From NCBI RefSeq assembly GCF_023091745.1, contig NW_026292661.1:248001-312000 (forward strand): 64,000 bases of DNA, given 5' to 3'. Under the pieces are notes generated by a model. That model did not search any database and had not been told where the DNA came from. It saw nothing but the letters and a program-made list of their open reading frames with translations. Positions 1 through 10,053 of the stretch are shown in pieces. The translations under genes and the position numbers were made by a program. Positions within the stretch are counted from its first letter, which is position 1, and every line of letters starts with the position of its first letter. Origin of the DNA: Budorcas taxicolor (taxonomy: Eukaryota > Chordata > Mammalia > Artiodactyla > Bovidae).

Positions 1-45
1 GCAGTAGTGTCACGCTTCCTGTCACGTGTATCAAGGGATCTGTGG

Positions 46-97
46 CTTTCCCTCGAGGCTGTCCCTCGAGGCTTTCCCACGAGGCTTTCCCACAGGG
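46..97 (+). repeat. 13-bp unit tetramer inside each monomer
   Basis: Four 13-bp units abut without gaps: CTTTCCCTCGAGG (46-58), CTGTCCCTCGAGG (59-71), CTTTCCCACGAGG (72-84) and CTTTCCCACAGGG (85-97). The block recurs at the same place in essentially every monomer. Its units give CTCGAG and a natural substrate for slippage; the 26-bp length variant of the f monomers falls exactly here. Confidence 0.9.
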
Positions 98-107
98 CTG
101 TGCCACG

Positions 108-120
108 TGCCACCTTGGTG
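108..120 (-). other. CTCF-like core motif
   Basis: TGCCACCTTGGTG on the plus strand matches 10 of 13 bases of the common CTCF core written as TGCCACCTAGTGG. It overlaps the third E-box and recurs with each monomer, with variants CCACCTTCG (h and g junctions) and CCACCGTGG (48176, 49808). The match is partial and not tested by a weight matrix. Confidence 0.2.
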
Positions 121-224
121 TGAGTCGATCCTCGGCGTGAAAGACGAGCCGGTGAAGGGAAAAGAGGTTCCTCTGGAATGGACTGAGACATCTGGGGGAC
201 TCTTGGAATGGTGACACGACCCTG

Positions 225-230
225 GAATTC
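225..230. other. EcoRI-site variant marking a-type junctions
   Basis: GAATTC at this place occurs in a subset of monomers between 225 and 45030 (for example 1041, 4305, 10017, 13281, 14097, 18967, 22205, 31155, 41762, 45025) and in none to the right. It is almost always linked to GGTGACACG 10-20 bp upstream; the other monomers have GGTGGCACG and GAGTTC. A separate GAATTC at 49980 and 51612 arose elsewhere in the unit. An EcoRI digest would therefore give a ladder of HOR-sized fragments. Confidence 0.85.
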
Positions 231-328
231 CTCTCGCCGTTCCTGTTGAGAGGGCCTCCTCTTGAGATGCGACGGGAACGCCGGGAACTCTTTCCCGACG
301 AAGCAGGGAAAGGATCCCTCATCTCGAG

Positions 329-347
329 CTACGAGGCGGAAACGGGG
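329..347 (+). other. CENP-B-box-like sequence (diverged)
   Basis: The sequence is CTACGAGGCGGAAACGGGG. Its right part GGAAACGGGG matches 9 of 10 bases of the human box CTTCGTTGGAAACGGGA. The left part is CTACG instead of CTTCG and stands two bases too far away. It recurs in nearly every monomer; GGAAGCGGGG at about 41060 and GAAAACGGGG at 48401, 50033 and 51665 are variants. CENP-B needs the spaced TTCG, A and CGGG core, so binding is doubtful. Confidence 0.3.
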
Positions 348-790
348 CTCCTCTGGATGTGGGCGGGACCCTCGTGATTCCTCTCGAGTGGAGACGGCTA
401 TGTCGGGGAACTTCTTGATTTGCACCAAGGGTGGGAAGGACCCTTTCAAAGTTCCAGAGGGGAGGTGTGATCAGCCTCGAGATGCCTCAGCGGAAATGGG
501 CCTCATCTCGCCTGGAGGGGAGAACCTCCTGGATTTTCTCGAGTTGCGGCAGGTCTTCTCGAGTTACGACGGGGACCTCAGGGACCCGCTCTGGTGGCCT
601 CAGGAAAGGCCAGTCCCCATGCGAGTTGCTAGGGGACTTCTCGGGATTCCTCTCCCGTCCATGCCGGGGCCTCAGTCCTTGTGTGGAGTCGGGGCCGGAA
701 CCTGAGGATTCCTCTCCAGTGTTGCTATGGATCTTGGGGTGCTTCTGAGTCTCCCCAGGGGAGTCAGGCCTCGTCTCGAGTGGGGGCATG

Positions 791-925
791 CACGTGCGCT
801 TTCCTCCCGAGCTGCAGCAGTAGTGTCACGCTTCCTGTCACGTGGATCAAGGGATCTGTGGCTTTCCCTCGAGGCTGTCCCTCGAGGCTTTCCCACGAGG
901 ATTTCCCACAGGGCTGTGGCACGTG
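791..925. promoter_or_regulatory. Cluster of three CACGTG E-boxes per monomer
   Basis: CACGTG occurs at 791-796, 839-844 and 920-925, all within 135 bp, and the trio recurs in most monomers. The first sits in the palindrome GCACGTGC. CACGTG is the core site of USF and MYC/MAX-type bHLH-ZIP proteins. Some copies lose one site, for example GCCACTTGCC at about 2551 in the c type and GCCAAGTGCC at 16398 and 48983. Function is not shown by the sequence. Confidence 0.35.
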
Positions 926-929
926 CCAC
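916..929. repeat. Perfect 14-bp palindrome in a1-type monomers
   Basis: GTGGCACGTGCCAC is its own reverse complement. It arises from a single C-to-G change in the usual GTGCCACGTGCCAC and is found at 916-929, 4180-4193 and the matching places after 10473, 13737, 21845, 27531 and 29163. Confidence 0.85.
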
Positions 930-1077
930 CTTGTTGTGAGTCGATCCTCGGCGTGAAAGACGAGCCGGTGAAGGGAAAAGAGGTTCCTCTGGAATGGACT
1001 GAGACATCAGGGGGACTCTTGGAATGGTGACACGACCCTGGAATTCCTCTCGCCGTTCCTGTTGAGAGGGCCTCCTC

Positions 1078-4000
1078 TTGAGATTCGACGGGAACGCCGG
1101 GAACTCTTTCCCGACGAAGCAGGGAAAGGATCCCTCATCTCGAGCTACGAGGCGGAAACGGGGCTCCTCTGGATGTGGGCGGGACCCTCGTGATTCCTCT
1201 CGAGTGGAGACGGGTATGTCGGGGAACTTCTTGATTTGCACCAAGGGTGGGAAGGACCCTTTCAAAGTTCCAGAGGGGAGGTGTGATCAGCCTCGAGATG
1301 CCTCAGCGGAAATGGGCCTCATCTCGCCTGGAGGGGAGAACCTCCTGGATTTTCTCGAGTTGCGGCAGGTCTTCTCGAGTTACGACGGGGACCTCAGGGA
1401 CCCGCTCTGGTGGCCTCAGGAAAGGCCAGTCCCCATGCGAGTTGCTAGGGGACTTCTCGGGATTCCTCTCCCGTCCATGCCGGGGCCTCAGTCCTTGTGT
1501 GGAGTCGGGGCCGGAACCTGAGGATTCCTCTCCAGTGTTGCCATGGATCTTGGGGTGTTTCTGAGTCTCCCCAGGGGAGTCAGGCGGCGTCTCGAGTGGG
1601 GGCATGCACGTGCGCTTTCCTCCCGAGCTGCAGCAGTAGTGTCACGCTTCCTGTCACGTGGATCAACGGATCTGTGGCTTTCCCTCGAGGCTGTCCCTCG
1701 AGGCTTTCCCACGAGGCTTTCCCACATGGCTGTGCCACGTGCCACCTTGGTGTGAGTCGATCCTCGGCGTGAAAGACGAGCCGGTGAAAGGAAAAGAGGT
1801 TCCTCTGCAATGGACTGAGACATCTGGGGGACTCTTGGAATGGTGGCACGACCCTGGAGTTCCTCTCGCCGTTCCTGTTGAGAGGGCCTCCTCTTGAGAT
1901 GCGACGGGAACGCCGGGAACTCTTTCCCGACGAAGCAGGGAAAGGATCCCTCATCTCGAGCTACGAGGCGGAAACGGGGCTCCTCTGGATGTGGGCGGGC
2001 CCCTCGTGATTCCTCTCGAGTGGAGACGGGTATGTCGGGGAACTTCTTGATTTGCACCAAGGGTGTGAAGGACCCTTTCGAAGTTCCAGACGTGAGGTGT
2101 GATCAGCCTCGAGACGCCTCAGCGGAAATGGGCCTCATCTCGCCTGGAGGGGAGAACCTCCTGGATTTTCTCGAGTTGCGCCAATTCTTCTCGAGTTACG
2201 ACGGGGACCTCAGGGACCCGCTCTGGTGGCCTCAGGAAAGGCCAGTCCCCATGCGAGTTGCTAGGGGACCTCTCGGGATTCCTCTCCCGTCCATGCCGGG
2301 GCCTCAGTCCTTGTGTGGAGTCGGGGCCGGAACCTGAGGATTCCTCTCCAGTGTTGCCATGGATCTTGGGGTGCTTCTGAGTCTCCCCAGGGGAGTCAGG
2401 CCTTGTCTCGAGTGGGGGCAAGCACGTGCGCTTTCCTCCCGAGCTACAACAGTAGTGTCACGCTTCCTGTCACGTGGATCAAGGGATCTGTGGCTTTCCC
2501 TCGAGGCTGTCCCTCGAGGCTTTCCCACGAGGCTTTCCCACAGGGCTGTGCCACTTGCCACCTTGGTGTGAGTCGATCCTCGGCGTGAAAGACGAGCCGG
2601 TGAAGCGAAAAGAGGTTCCTCTGGAATGGACTGAGGCATCTGGGGGACTCTTGGAATGGTGGCACGACCCTGGAGTTCCTCTCGCCGTTCCTGTTGAGAG
2701 GGCCTCCTGTTGAGATGCGACGGGAACGCCGGGAACTCTTTCCCGACGAAGCAGGGAGAGGATCCCTCATCTCGAGCTACGAGGCGGAAACGGGGCTCCT
2801 CTGGATGTGGGCGGGACCCTCGTGATTCCTCTCGAGTGGAGACGGCTATGTCGGGGAACTTCTTGATTTGCACCAAGGGTGTGAAGGACCCTTTCGAAGT
2901 TCCAGAGGGGAGGTGTGATCAGCCTCGAGACGCCTCAGCGGAAATGGGCCTCATCTCGCCTGGAGGGGAGAACCTCCTGGATTTTCTCGAGTTGCGGCAG
3001 GTCTTCTCGAGTTACGACGGGGACCTCAGGGACCCGCTCTGGTGGCCTCAGGAAAGGCCAGTCCCCATGCGAGTTGCTAGGGGACCTCTCGGGATTCCTC
3101 TCCCGTCCATGCCGGGGCCTCAGTCCTTGTGTGGAGTCGGGGCCGGAACCTGAGGATTCCTCTCCAGTGTTGCCATGGATCTTGGGGTGCTTCTGAGTCT
3201 CCCCAGGGGAGTCAGGCCTCGTCTCGAGTGGGGGCATGCACGTGCGCTTTCCTCCCGAGCTGCAGCAGTAGGGTCACGCTTCCTGTCACGTGGATCAAGG
3301 GATCTGTGGCTTTCCCTCGAGGCTGTCCCTCGAGGCTTTCCCACGAGGCTTTCCCACAGGGCTGTGCCACGTGCCACCTTGGTGTGAGTCGATCCTCGGC
3401 GTGAAAGACGAGCCGGTGAAGGGAAAAGAGGTTCCTCTGGAATGGACTGAGACATCTGGGGGACTCTTGGAATGGTGGCACGACCCTGGAGTTCCTCTCG
3501 CCGTTCCTGTTGAGAGGGCCTCCTCTTGAGATGCGACGGGAACGCCGGGAACTCTTTCCCGACGAAGCAGGGAAAGGATCCCTCATCTCGAGCTACGAGG
3601 CGGAAACGGGGCTCCTCTGGATGTGGGCGGGTCCCTCGTGATTCCTCTCCAGTGGAGACGGCTATGTCGGGGAACTTCTTGATTTGCACCAAGGGTGTGA
3701 AGGAGTCTTTCGAAGTCCCAGAGGTGAGATGTGATCAGCCTCGAGACGCCTCAGCGGAAATGGGCCTCATCTCGCCTGGAGGGGAGAACCTCCTGGATTT
3801 TCTCGAGTTGCGGCAGGTCTTCTCGAGTTACGACGGGGACCTCAGGGACCCGCTCTGGTGGCCTCAGGAAAGGCCAGTCCCCATCCGAGTTGCTAGGGGA
3901 CTTCTCGGGATTCCTCTCCCGTCCATGCCGGGGCCTCAGTCCTTGTGTGGAGTCGGGGCCGGAACCTGAGGATTCCTCTCCAGTGTTGCTATGGATCTTG

Positions 4001-4341
4001 GGGTGCTTCTGAGTCTCCCCAGGGGAGTCAGGCCTCGTCTCGAGTGGGGGCATGCACGTGCGCTTTCCTCCCGAGCTGCAGCAGTAGTGTCACGCTTCCT
4101 GTCACGTGGATCAAGGGATCTGTGGCTTTCCCTCGAGGCTGTCCCTCGAGGCTTTCCCACGAGGATTTCCCACAGGGCTGTGGCACGTGCCACCTTGGTG
4201 TGAGTCGATCCTCGGCGTGAAAGACGAGCCGGTGAAGGGAAAAGAGGTTCCTCTGGAATGGACTGAGACATCTGGGGGACTCTTGGAATGGTGACACGAC
4301 CCTGGAATTCCTCTCGCCGTTCCTGTTGAGAGGGCCTCCTC
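1078..4341. repeat. HOR copy 1, tetramer a-b-c-d (3264 bp)
   Basis: Monomers start at 1078 (a2), 1894 (b), 2710 (c) and 3526 (d). Type a2 has GGGTGGGAAGG and AAAGTTCC, with CAGGCGGCGTCTC at its end. Type b has CCAGACGTGAGG and TTGCGCCAATTC. Type c has GCAGGGAGAGG and a CCTCCTGTTGAG start. Type d has GAAGGAGTCTTTC, CTCTCCAGTGG and GAGGTGAGATG. The d monomer here is chimeric: its last third (GACTTCTCGG, GTTGCTATGG) matches the a1 unit at 262 rather than the other d copies. It also has a private CCATCCGAG at about 3881-3889. Confidence 0.8.
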
Positions 4342-7300
4342 TTGAGATGCGACGGGAACGCCGGGAACTCTTTCCCGACGAAGCAGGGAAAGGATCCCTC
4401 ATCTCGAGCTACGAGGCGGAAACGGGGCTCCTCTGGATGTGGGCGGGACCCTCGTGATTCCTCTCGAGTGGAGACGGGTATGTCGGGGAACTTCTTGATT
4501 TGCACCAAGGGTGGGAAGGACCCTTTCAAAGTTCCAGAGGGGAGGTGTGATCAGCCTCGAGATGCCTCAGCGGAAATGGGCCTCATCTCGCCTGGAGGGG
4601 AGAACCTCCTGGATTTTCTCGAGTTGCGGCAGGTCTTCTCGAGTTACGACGGGGACCTCAGGGACCCGCTCTGGTGGCCTCAGGAAAGGCCAGTCCCCAT
4701 GCGAGTTGCTAGGGGACTTCTCGGGATTCCTCTCCCGTCCATGCCGGGGCCTCAGTCCTTGTGTGGAGTCGGGGCCGGAACCTGAGGATTCCTCTCCAGT
4801 GTTGCCATGGATCTTGGGGTGTTTCTGAGTCTCCCCAGGGGAGTCAGGCGGCGTCTCGAGTGGGGGCATGCACGTGCGCTTTCCTCCCGAGCTGCAGCAG
4901 TAGTGTCACGCTTCCTGTCACGTGGATCAACGGATCTGTGGCTTTCCCTCGAGGCTGTCCCTCGAGGCTTTCCCACGAGGCTTTCCCACAGGGCTGTGCC
5001 ACGTGCCACCTTGGTGTGAGTCGATCCTCGGCGTGAAAGACGAGCCGGTGAAAGGAAAAGAGGTTCCTCTGCAATGGACTGAGACATCTGGGGGACTCTT
5101 GGAATGGTGGCACGACCCTGGAGTTCCTCTCGCCGTTCCTGTTGAGAGGGCCTCCTCTTGAGATGCGACGGGAACGCCGGGAACTCTTTCCCGACGAAGC
5201 AGGGAAAGGATCCCTCATCTCGAGCTACGAGGCGGAAACGGGGCTCCTCTGGATGTGGGCGGGACCCTCGTGATTCCTCTCGAGTGGAGACGGGTATGTC
5301 GGGGAACTTCTTGATTTGCACCAAGGGTGTGAAGGACCCTTTCGAAGTTCCAGACGTGAGGTGTGATCAGCCTCGAGACGCCTCAGCGGAAATGGGCCTC
5401 ATCTCGCCTGGAGGGGAGAACCTCCTGGATTTTCTCGAGTTGCGCCAATTCTTCTCGAGTTACGACGGGGACCTCAGGGACCCGCTCTGGTGGCCTCAGG
5501 AAAGGCCAGTCCCCATGCGAGTTGCTAGGGGACCTCTCGGGATTCCTCTCCCGTCCATGCCGGGGCCTCAGTCCTTGTGTGGAGTCGGGGCCGGAACCTG
5601 AGGATTCCTCTCCAGTGTTGCCATGGATCTTGGGGTGCTTCTGAGTCTCCCCAGGGGAGTCAGGCCTTGTCTCGAGTGGGGGCAAGCACGTGCGCTTTCC
5701 TCCCGAGCTACAACAGTAGTGTCACGCTTCCTGTCACGTGGATCAAGGGATCTGTGGCTTTCCCTCGAGGCTGTCCCTCGAGGCTTTCCCACGAGGCTTT
5801 CCCACAGGGCTGTGCCACTTGCCACCTTGGTGTGAGTCGATCCTCGGCGTGAAAGACGAGCCGGTGAAGCGAAAAGAGGTTCCTCTGGAATGGACTGAGG
5901 CATCTGGGGGACTCTTGGAATGGTGGCACGACCCTGGAGTTCCTCTCGCCGTTCCTGTTGAGAGGGCCTCCTGTTGAGATGCGACGGGAACGCCGGGAAC
6001 TCTTTCCCGACGAAGCAGGGAGAGGATCCCTCATCTCGAGCTACGAGGCGGAAACGGGGCTCCTCTGGATGTGGGCGGGACCCTCGTGATTCCTCTCGAG
6101 TGGAGACGGCTATGTCGGGGAACTTCTTGATTTGCACCAAGGGTGTGAAGGACCCTTTCGAAGTTCCAGAGGGGAGGTGTGATCAGCCTAGAGACGCCTC
6201 AGCGGAAATGGGCCTCATCTCGCCTGGAGGGGAGAACCTCCTGGATTTTATCGAGTTGCGGCAGGTCTTCTCGAGTTACGACGGGGACCTCAGGGACCCG
6301 CTCTGGTGGCCTCAGGAAAGGCCAGTCCCCATGCGAGTTGCTAGGGGACCTCTCGGGATTCCTCTCCCGTCCATGCCGGGGCCTCAGTCCTTGTGTGGAG
6401 TCGGGGCCGGAACCTGAGGATTCCTCTCCAGTGTTGCCATGGATCTTGGGGTGCTTCTGAGTCTCCCCAGGGGAGTCAGGCCTCGTCTCGAGTGGGGGCA
6501 TGCACGTGCGCTTTCCTCCCGAGCTGCAGCAGTAGGGTCACGCTTCCTGTCACGTGGATCAAGGGATCTGTGGCTTTCCCTCGAGGCTGTCCCTCGAGGC
6601 TTTCCCACGAGGCTTTCCCACAGGGCTGTGCCACGTGCCACCTTGGTGTGAGTCGATCCTCGGCGTGAAAGACGAGCCGGTGAAGGGAAAAGAGGTTCCT
6701 CTGGAATGGACTGAGACATCTGGGGGACTCTTGGAATGGTGGCACGACCCTGGAGTTCCTCTCGCCGTTCCTGTTGAGAGGGCCTCCTCTTGAGATGCGA
6801 CGGGAACGCCGGGAACTCTTTCCCGACGAAGCAGGGAAAGGATCCCTCATCTCGAGCTACGAGGCGGAAACGGGGCTCCTCTGGATGTGGGCGGGTCCCT
6901 CGTGATTCCTCTCCAGTGGAGACGGCTATGTCGGGGAACTTCTTGATTTGCACCAAGGGTGTGAAGGAGTCTTTCGAAGTCCCAGAGGTGAGATGTGATC
7001 AGCCTCGAGACGCCTCAGCGGAAATGGGCCTCATCTCGCCTGGAGGGGAGAACCTCCTGGATTTTCTCGAGTTGCGGCAGGTCTTCTCGAGTTACGACGG
7101 GGACCTCAGGGACCCGCTCTGGTGGCCTCAGGAAAGGCCAGTCCCCATGCGAGTTGCTAGGGGACCTCTCGGGATTCCTCTCCCGTCCATGCCGGGGCCT
7201 CAGTCCTTGTGTGGAGTTGGGGCCGGAACCTGAGGATTCCTCTCCAGTGTTGCCATGGATCTTGGGGTGCTTCTGAGTCTCCCCAGGGGAGTCAGGCCTC

Positions 7301-7605
7301 GTCTCGAGTGGGGGCATGCACGTGCGCTTTCCTCCCGAGCTGCAGCAGTAGTGTCACGCTTCCTGTCACGTGGATCAAGGGATCTGTGGCTTTCCCTCGA
7401 GGCTGTCCCTCGAGGCTTTCCCACGAGGATTTCCCACAGGGCTGTGCCACGTGCCACCTTCGTGTGAGTCGATCCTCGGCGTGAAAGACGAGCCGGTGAA
7501 GGGAAAAGAGGTTCCTCTGGAATGGACTGAGACATCTGGGGGACTCTTGGAATGGTGGCACGACCCTGGAGTTCCTCTCGCCGTTCCTGTTGAGAGGGCC
7601 TCCTC
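4342..7605. repeat. HOR copy 2, tetramer a-b-c-d (3264 bp)
   Basis: Monomers start at 4342 (a2), 5158 (b), 5974 (c) and 6790 (d). Each type repeats the diagnostic variants of the copy 3264 bp upstream. New shared changes appear: the c unit has GGATTTTATCGAG (about 6243-6255), which recurs in all later c copies, and the d unit ends with GGAGTTGGGGCC, which recurs in later d copies. A private CAGCCTAGAG near 6185 is absent from the next c copy. Confidence 0.8.
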
Positions 7606-10053
7606 TTGAGATGCGACGGGAACGCCGGGAACTCTTTCCCGACGAAGCAGGGAAAGGATCCCTCATCTCGAGCTACGAGGCGGAAACGGGGCTCCTCTGG
7701 ATGTGGGCGGGACCCTCGTGATTCCTCTCGAGTGGAGACGGGTATGTCGGGGAACTTCTTGATTTGCACCAAGGGTGTGAAGGACCCTTTCGAAGTTCCA
7801 GACGTGAGGTGTGATCAGCCTCGAGACGCCTCAGCGGAAATGGGCCTCATCTCGCCTGGAGGGGAGAACCTCCTGGATTTTCTCGAGTTGCGCCAATTCT
7901 TCTCGAGTTACGACGGGGACCTCAGGGACCCGCTCTGGTGGCCTCAGGAAAGGCCAGTCCCCATGCGAGTTGCTAGGGGACCTCTCGGGATTCCTCTCCC
8001 GTCCATGCCGGGGCCTCAGTCCTTGTGTGGAGTCGGGGCCGGAACCTGAGGATTCCTCTCCAGTGTTGCCATGGATCTTGGGGTGCTTCTGAGTCTCCCC
8101 AGGGGAGTCAGGCCTTGTCTCGAGTGGGGGCAAGCACGTGCGCTTTCCTCCCGAGCTACAACAGTAGTGTCACGCTTCCTGTCACGTGGATCAAGGGATC
8201 TGTGGCTTTCCCTCGAGGCTGTCCCTCGAGGCTTTCCCACGAGGCTTTCCCACAGGGCTGTGCCACTTGCCACCTTGGTGTGAGTCGATCCTCGGCGTGA
8301 AAGACGAGCCGGTGAAGCGAAAAGAGGTTCCTCTGGAATGGACTGAGGCATCTGGGGGACTCTTGGAATGGTGGCACGACCCTGGAGTTCCTCTCGCCGT
8401 TCCTGTTGAGAGGGCCTCCTGTTGAGATGCGACGGGAACGCCGGGAACTCTTTCCCGACGAAGCAGGGAGAGGATCCCTCATCTCGAGCTACGAGGCGGA
8501 AACGGGGCTCCTCTGGATGTGGGCGGGACCCTCGTGATTCCTCTCGAGTGGAGACGGCTATGTCGGGGAACTTCTTGATTTGCACCAAGGGTGTGAAGGA
8601 CCCTTTCGAAGTTCCAGAGGGGAGGTGTGATCAGCCTCGAGACGCCTCAGCGGAAATGGGCCTCATCTCGCCTGGAGGGGAGAACCTCCTGGATTTTATC
8701 GAGTTGCGGCAGGTCTTCTCGAGTTACGACGGGGACCTCAGGGACCCGCTCTGGTGGCCTCAGGAAAGGCCAGTCCCCATGCGAGTTGCTAGGGGACCTC
8801 TCGGGATTCCTCTCCCGTCCATGCCGGGGCCTCAGTCCTTGTGTGGAGTCGGGGCCGGAACCTGAGGATTCCTCTCCAGTGTTGCCATGGATCTTGGGGT
8901 GCTTCTGAGTCTCCCCAGGGGAGTCAGGCCTCGTCTCGAGTGGGGGCATGCACGTGCGCTTTCCTCCCGAGCTGCAGCAGTAGGGTCACGCTTCCTGTCA
9001 CGTGGATCAAGGGATCTGTGGCTTTCCCTCGAGGCTGTCCCTCGAGGCTTTCCCACGAGGCTTTCCCACAGGGCTGTGCCACGTGCCACCTTGGTGTGAG
9101 TCGATCCTCGGCGTGAAAGACGAGCCGGTGAAGGGAAAAGAGGTTCCTCTGGAATGGACTGAGACATCTGGGGGACTCTTGGAATGGTGGCACGACCCTG
9201 GAGTTCCTCTCGCCGTTCCTGTTGAGAGGGCCTCCTCTTGAGATGCGACGGGAACGCCGGGAACTCTTTCCCGACGAAGCAGGGAAAGGATCCCTCATCT
9301 CGAGCTACGAGGCGGAAACGGGGCTCCTCTGGATGTGGGCGGGTCCCTCGTGATTCCTCTCCAGTGGAGACGGCTATGTCGGGGAACTTCTTGATTTGCA
9401 CCAAGGGTGTGAAGGAGTCTTTCGAAGTCCCAGAGGTGAGATGTGATCAGCCTCGAGACGCCTCAGCGGAAATGGGCCTCATCTCGCCTGGAGGGGAGAA
9501 CCTCCTGGATTTTCTCGAGTTGCGGCAGGTCTTCTCGAGTTACGACGGGGACCTCAGGGACCCGCTCTGGTGGCCTCAGGAAAGGCCAGTCCCCATGCGA
9601 GTTGCTAGGGGACCTCTCGGGATTCCTCTCCCGTCCATGCCGGGGCCTCAGTCCTTGTGTGGAGTTGGGGCCGGAACCTGAGGATTCCTCTCCAGTGTTG
9701 CCATGGATCTTGGGGTGCTTCTGAGTCTCCCCAGGGGAGTCAGGCCTCGTCTCGAGTGGGGGCATGCACGTGCGCTTTCCTCCCGAGCTGCAGCAGTAGT
9801 GTCACGCTTCCTGTCACGTGGATCAAGGGATCTGTGGCTTTCCCTCGAGGCTGTCCCTCGAGGCTTTCCCACGAGGCTTTCCCACAGGGCTGTGCCACGT
9901 GCCACCTTGGTGTGAGTCGATCCTCGGCGTGAAAGACGAGCCGGTGAAGGGAAAAGAGGTTCCTCTGGAATGGACTGAGACATCTGGGGGACTCTTGGAA
10001 TGGTGACACGACCCTGGAATTCCTCTCGCCGTTCCTGTTGAGAGGGCCTCCTC
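7606..10053. repeat. Trimeric HOR copy b-c-d lacking the a monomer (2448 bp)
   Basis: Monomers start at 7606 (b), 8422 (c) and 9238 (d). They match 5158-7605 almost base for base at a 2448-bp offset. The a monomer that should come first is missing, so the local period drops from four units to three. This is the expected footprint of an out-of-register exchange between HOR copies. Confidence 0.8.

Larger units (their letters stand above)
1..1077. repeat. Partial unit plus a1 monomer at the left edge
   Basis: Positions 1-261 are the last 261 bp of a truncated unit and 262-1077 is an a1 monomer. The partial unit carries a private GTGTATCAAGG (about 36-46) where nearly all others have GTGGATCAAGG. 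Its tail has GGTGACACG with GAATTC (225-230), a linked pair that marks a-type boundaries in the first 45 kb. The array clearly continues to the left of the window. Confidence 0.8.
262..1077. repeat. First complete 816-bp monomer (reference unit)
   Basis: This unit serves as the coordinate reference and is phased on TTGAGATGCGAC. In order it holds a GGATCC site (312-317), a CENP-B-box-like stretch (329-347), a run of CTCGAG-containing ~31-bp modules (about 370-570), a near-palindromic CTCCCCAGGGGAG (around 751-763), three CACGTG E-boxes (791, 839, 920) and the 13-bp unit tetramer (about 862-913). The ~31-bp ladder shows in the TCTCG/CCTCG cores at 382, 475, 506 and 537 (spacings 93, 31, 31) and in TTCCTCT at 647 and 709 (spacing 62). 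It is type a1: it has GGGTGGGAAGGACC, the later GACTTCTCGG and GTTGCTATGG. Its private change is GAGATTCGAC just downstream, at 1081-1090, in the next unit. Confidence 0.85.

Noticed and set aside
329..347. Functional CENP-B box
   Set aside because: The essential TTCG element is TACG and is displaced by two bases, so it is listed only as a box-like sequence.
751..763. CTCCCCAGGGGAG as a hairpin or regulatory element
   Set aside because: The symmetry is centred on one base with six-base arms, too tight for a stem-loop. It resembles generic AP-2/EBF half-sites, which are common in GC-rich DNA.
7606..10053. Near-identical blocks as an assembly duplication
   Set aside because: The copies differ by private bases (for example CAGCCTAGAG near 6185 only), which argues for real copies, though raw reads would be needed to exclude collapse or expansion.
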